Shown here piece by piece: positions 30,114-33,029 of a stretch of 33,029 bases of DNA (position 1 is the stretch's first letter; each line of letters opens with the position of its first letter). The notes below the pieces were generated by a model. It saw only the letters and a program-made list of their open reading frames with translations, was not told the origin of the DNA and did no database searches. This stretch comes from an uncultured Pseudomonadales bacterium (GTDB taxonomy: Bacteria > Pseudomonadota > Gammaproteobacteria > Pseudomonadales > Azotimanducaceae). The translations under genes were made by a program, and so were the position numbers. The stretch spans positions 1-33,029 of the forward strand of contig CAMYJX010000045.1 in assembly GCA_947258825.1 (NCBI GenBank), given 5' to 3'.

Positions 30114-30998
30114 CTATTCCAGTTCTTCGAGGCGCCGAGGCCAGTTGTCCTTGAGCAGCCGAGACAGCGAGCGGTCTGCCAGCAGGCGCCCATCGGTCTG
30201 ACAGCGGGCGCAATAGTTGGCCTCGTTCTCGGCGTATCTGATGCGCTGCACCGGGGCACCGCATACGGGGCAGGGCTGCCGGTAGCGACCGTGAACCGCC
30301 ATCTCCGGATGAAAGGCCGTGACCTTCCCGGGGAAGGCATCACCGGCCCTTTCCCGCAGGTGCTCGGTCCATTCAACCAGCACCTCCCGACAGGATCGAA
30401 ACAGCGTTTCCATTTCCTCGTCTGAAAGATTGCGCGGCTGTTTGAACGGCGAAAGCCGGGCGCGCAGCAGTATCTCGTCCGAATAGGCATTGCCGACGCC
30501 AGCAAACACGTGCTGGTCCGTGAGCGCCCGCTTCAGGGTGTGGTTGGTGCTCTCGAGCCTGTCGGCGAACTGGCCGAGATCGATCTCCAGCAACTCCAGG
30601 CCACCAGGATTCAGAGCCGCCAGATCTTCGGCGCCGCGAACCAGCCGCAGGGACGCGCGCCTTTTCTTGCTGGCCTCCGTGAGAATCAGCGTGCCTGCAG
30701 CGAAATCGAACGCCGCCAGGCCATTGCGTTTGGGTATGGCCTTGCCAACAGCCCCCCACTGCAGGCGTCCCGAAATCATCAGGTGCAGCACCAGGTGGTA
30801 ATCGCCTTCCAGAGCAATCACCAGCTGCTTCGCCAGCCGGGAACAGCCGGTCACCCGACGCCCGCAGATTTCCTCGACAGAGGGCGTCACCGTGCGCAGC
30901 AGAAACGGGCTGGCCAGTCGAATGCCTTGGAGGCGCTGCCCGCCGATTCTTGATTCCAGGTGTTCCACATAAACGGTGAGATCCGGCAGCTCAGGCAC
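30114..30998 (-). CDS. Fpg/Nei-family DNA glycosylase/AP lyase, 294 aa
   Basis: Base-excision repair enzyme that removes oxidised bases and nicks the strand. Seen: after removal of the initiator, Pro2-Glu3 (P-E-L-P-D-L) supply the catalytic amine and acid; Lys57 in L-A-K-Q-L-V lies where the family has its conserved Lys; helix-two-turn-helix G-V-G-N-A-Y-S-D-E-I-L at 167-177; C-terminal zinc finger with Cys243, Cys246, Cys263 and Cys266. A ~25-residue tail follows the finger. The GTG at 30998 is chosen because it places Pro at position 2; the longer open frame to 31241 would bury it. The start overlaps the MATE gene end by 8 nt. MutM versus Nei specificity cannot be settled by eye. Confidence 0.92.
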   Translation of the reverse strand: MPELPDLTVYVEHLESRIGGQRLQGIRLASPFLLRTVTPSVEEICGRRVTGCSRLAKQLVIALEGDYHLVLHLMISGRLQWGAVGKAIPKRNGLAAFDFAAGTLILTEASKKRRASLRLVRGAEDLAALNPGGLELLEIDLGQFADRLESTNHTLKRALTDQHVFAGVGNAYSDEILLRARLSPFKQPRNLSDEEMETLFRSCREVLVEWTEHLRERAGDAFPGKVTAFHPEMAVHGRYRQPCPVCGAPVQRIRYAENEANYCARCQTDGRLLADRSLSRLLKDNWPRRLEELE

Positions 30999-32388
30999 GT
31001 TCGATGCCCATATCCTCGGTTCGAACCAGCGTCCGCCAGCGGCCGCCATGAAAACGCCATATGAGCATGGCGCCCTTGAGCAGGTAATCGCCCGCAAGCG
31101 CGCCGTATACCCAATGCACAGGCAGCTGCAGGTAGGTGAACAGAGCCGCCAGCCCGCAACGCATGCCGATAAGGCCGGCAAAGGTGGTGATGAGCGGAAA
31201 ACGGGTGTCACCCGCACCCCGCAGGGCTCCGCCAATGGCAAACTCCACCGCCAGCAGAGGCATCATGGCGCCCAGAATGTAGATGAACTGCACCGTATAC
31301 TGAATCGTCAGCGGCTCGTCACCCAGAAAGTAGCTGGCCAGGGGATGAGCAAAGTAGATGACGATCAACCCCAGGCTGCCCATGGACAGCACCGCGAAGC
31401 CAGCCGAGCGCCAGCCGCTGCGGGTTGCGCCAGCGAGGTCGTTGGCGCCTAGATGCTGACCCACCAGCGTCGAGCCGGCGATCGAGAAACCGAAGCCCAC
31501 GGTCATGCACACCATGAGCATGTTTACGCCGATGTTGTAGGCGGCAAAGGCCTCTGTGCCGTAAAAATTGCCGATGAGCATCAGGAACACAAAGAACCCG
31601 ATCTGGAACACGATCTGTTCCATGGCGGCAGGATAGCCGATGTCCAACAGCTGCTTCAGGCGTTGGCGGCGCCACCAGCCATGCCGGGCATGCTTGACGC
31701 GGAACTTGTTCTTTACCCACAGACCCAACAGCACCAGGCCGCCGACGGTGAAGGAGAGCCCGGCCGCAACCGCAGCGCCGGCCACGCCCAGCTCCGGAAA
31801 GCCCCAGCGTCCGAAGATGAACACGTACTGCAAAGGCAGGTTCAGGATGTTGACGCCAATGCTGATCCACAGGGGTGACCAGGCATCGCCGGAAGCCCGA
31901 AGCGCGGCGCCCAGAATGAAGTTGACGGCGAAAGAGACGTTGAAAAGACACAGCCAGCGAATGTTCTCGGAGGCCAGCTCCAGCGTATGGGCATCCAGAC
32001 CGAAAACACCTGCCACGACATCTGCAAACAGCAGTCCAAGCACTGCTACGCCCAGGGCGAACGTGCCAGCCAGGGTCAGGGACGCCATGGTGACCCTGCT
32101 CGCCTCTTCATAATCCCGAGCGCCCCAGGACCGGGCCACCAGCGCGGTGGTGCCAACGCTGACGGCCATCAGAATGGCCTGCATCGCGAAAAACACCCGC
32201 TGCCCGGCCCCGACCGCAGCGAGCGCCTGAGCGCCAAGCTCTCCGACGAACTTCGTTTGCACCATGCCGACCACGGTGAACGACAGGTTGCCGAGGATGG
32301 ATGGGAACGCCAGCTCCCAGATGCCAGGGCGCTCCTGCTCCGCTGTTTCGGCTTTTTCGGCTGTTTCGGCTGGGGAAAGCTCTGCCAC
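30991..32388 (-). CDS. MATE-family efflux transporter, 465 aa
   Basis: Inner-membrane multidrug and toxic-compound extrusion protein, usually a Na+ or H+ antiporter. Seen: two six-helix halves; first-half motif P-S-I-L-G-N-L-S-F-T-V-V-G-M-V-Q-T-K-F-V-G at about 29-49; A-A-V-G-A-G-Q-R-V near 57; L-R-A-S-G-D-A-W near 163; second-half counterparts A-A-Y-N-I-G-V-N and L-R-G-A-G-D-T-R-F-P. Length and symmetry match the family. The short N-terminus is a repeat A-E-T-A-E-K-A-E-T-A-E-Q from 9-bp tandem units. It precedes and overlaps the Fpg/Nei gene, forming an operon. Substrate unknown. Confidence 0.93.
   Translation of the reverse strand: MAELSPAETAEKAETAEQERPGIWELAFPSILGNLSFTVVGMVQTKFVGELGAQALAAVGAGQRVFFAMQAILMAVSVGTTALVARSWGARDYEEASRVTMASLTLAGTFALGVAVLGLLFADVVAGVFGLDAHTLELASENIRWLCLFNVSFAVNFILGAALRASGDAWSPLWISIGVNILNLPLQYVFIFGRWGFPELGVAGAAVAAGLSFTVGGLVLLGLWVKNKFRVKHARHGWWRRQRLKQLLDIGYPAAMEQIVFQIGFFVFLMLIGNFYGTEAFAAYNIGVNMLMVCMTVGFGFSIAGSTLVGQHLGANDLAGATRSGWRSAGFAVLSMGSLGLIVIYFAHPLASYFLGDEPLTIQYTVQFIYILGAMMPLLAVEFAIGGALRGAGDTRFPLITTFAGLIGMRCGLAALFTYLQLPVHWVYGALAGDYLLKGAMLIWRFHGGRWRTLVRTEDMGIERA
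32343..32369 (-). repeat. Three tandem 9-bp units in the MATE N-terminus
   Basis: Units CTGTTTCGG, CTTTTTCGG and CTGTTTCGG (plus strand) encode the A-E-T/A-E-K triplets of the cytoplasmic N-terminus. In-frame copy-number change would alter only this disordered tail. Confidence 0.8.
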
Positions 32389-32475
32389 CGTCGTGCGTTA
32401 CCTTATGCTGACTGCTACTATTCCCGGCTGTTTTCGCCGCCTGTTCAGGCAGCTCAACGACCTGGGGAAGGAACC

Positions 32476-33029
32476 ATGACTAACTACGCCGACATCGGTG
32501 TGACGCTGGAAAATCACGTCGCCACCGTAGAAATTCAGCGCCCGCCCAACAACTTTTTCGACCATGCGCTGATCACGCAGATCGCGGACGCTTTCAACGA
32601 AGCGGATGAGAACCCCGGCTGTCGTGTCATCGTCCTGTGCGCCCAGGGCAAGCATTTCTGCGCCGGGGCAAACTTCGGCACGGGAAAGGACGACGACACC
32701 GGCAGCGACGAGTTTACCGAGGAAGGCTTCCAGAACACCACCGGAAAACTGTATCAGGCCGCGGCACGTCTGTTCGGCAATCAGAAACCCGTGGTGGGTG
32801 CGATTCAGGGTGCGGCCATTGGCGGTGGCCTGGGCCTTTCACTGGTTCCAGATTTCCGCGTCGCCAGCCCCGAGGCCCGCTTCGGCGCCAATTTCGTCAA
32901 GCTGGGCATCCACCAGGGGTTCGGCATCTCGGTTACCCTGCCGCGAATCATCGGCCAGCAGGCCGCCAACCTGATGCTGCTCACCGGCCGCCGTGTTGGC
33001 GGCGAGGAAGCCCTGCAGCTCGGCCTGGT
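32476..33029 (+). CDS. Crotonase-family protein lacking both hydratase glutamates, 3' end cut by window
   Basis: N-terminal 184 residues of an enoyl-CoA hydratase/isomerase-fold protein. Seen: V-A-T-V-E-I-Q-R-P-P-N-N at 15-26; oxyanion segment F-C-A-G-A-N-F at 61-67; G-A-A-I-G-G-G-L-G-L-S-L at 112-123; F-G-A-N-F-V-K-L-G-I-H-Q-G-F-G at 136-150. At the positions of rat Glu144 and Glu164 it has Gly120 and Phe140, so classical hydration is unlikely; binding of an acyl-CoA is still expected from the intact oxyanion hole. The ATG follows GGGGAAGG. It is divergent from the MATE gene across 87 nt. The missing C-terminus should be about 75-90 residues. Confidence 0.9.
   Translation, partial: MTNYADIGVTLENHVATVEIQRPPNNFFDHALITQIADAFNEADENPGCRVIVLCAQGKHFCAGANFGTGKDDDTGSDEFTEEGFQNTTGKLYQAAARLFGNQKPVVGAIQGAAIGGGLGLSLVPDFRVASPEARFGANFVKLGIHQGFGISVTLPRIIGQQAANLMLLTGRRVGGEEALQLGL

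Noticed and set aside
30999..31241. N-terminal extension of the Fpg/Nei gene
   Set aside because: It overlaps the MATE gene and would prevent exposure of the catalytic N-terminal proline.

Overview
The window is GC-rich, densely coded chromosomal DNA, mostly with G or C at the third codon position. The gene content points to a free-living, probably marine gammaproteobacterium: an EnvZ/OmpR-like sensor pair, a DUF2959 lipoprotein, SirB2, MscS, a TonB-dependent receptor, and many acyl-CoA enzymes. Halieaceae or neighbouring Cellvibrionales would fit, but that is inference from gene content; no rRNA or marker phylogeny is available. I see no tRNA, rRNA, prophage, IS transposase or CRISPR array.

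Layout. 1-2.8 kb (+): 3' end of a ChaC-type gamma-glutamylcyclotransferase, an acyl-CoA dehydrogenase and a crotonase-family protein, then a small unknown gene on the minus strand. 3.0-3.6 kb (-): a stand-alone ClpP paralogue. 3.7-8.8 kb (+): HSL-type esterase, APH-type kinase, divergent enolase, D-2-hydroxyacid dehydrogenase and an atypical SDR. 8.8-12.4 kb (-): DUF2959 lipoprotein, AsmA-like protein, enoyl-CoA hydratase, and two MaoC-type hot-dog proteins resembling a HadA/HadB-like heterodimer. A 433-bp gap before the MaoC pair holds two unusual inverted-repeat elements. 12.7-13.6 kb (+): MscS channel. 13.8-16.5 kb (-): periplasmic protein, OmpR-like regulator and EnvZ-like kinase in one operon. 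16.7-17.8 kb (-): a thiolase broken by an internal deletion. 18.0-25.3 kb (-): TonB-dependent receptor, a lipoprotein with three copies of a ~400-residue module, and a small acidic lipoprotein. 25.5-27.6 kb (+): SMP-30 lactonase-like protein and a second acyl-CoA dehydrogenase. 27.6-33.0 kb: SirB2 (-), alpha/beta hydrolase (+), a CinA-like/nucleotidylyltransferase fusion (+), Fpg/Nei glycosylase and MATE transporter overlapping (-), and a crotonase (+) cut by the window end.

Two themes dominate. The first is fatty-acyl or related CoA-ester degradation: two dehydrogenases, three crotonases, a MaoC pair, an SDR and a thiolase remnant. The second is cell-envelope function: receptor, surface lipoprotein, MscS, EnvZ/OmpR, AsmA-like and DUF2959. 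The most unusual items are: (1) two adjacent ~140-bp elements at 9819-10125 sharing a ~70-nt core but each framed by its own unrelated ~28-bp inverted repeat; (2) the kinase/enolase-like/dehydrogenase run at 4658-7948, whose enolase has Ala in place of an active-site His; (3) the triplicated surface lipoprotein beside its receptor. All function calls come from reading motifs by eye, without database searches.
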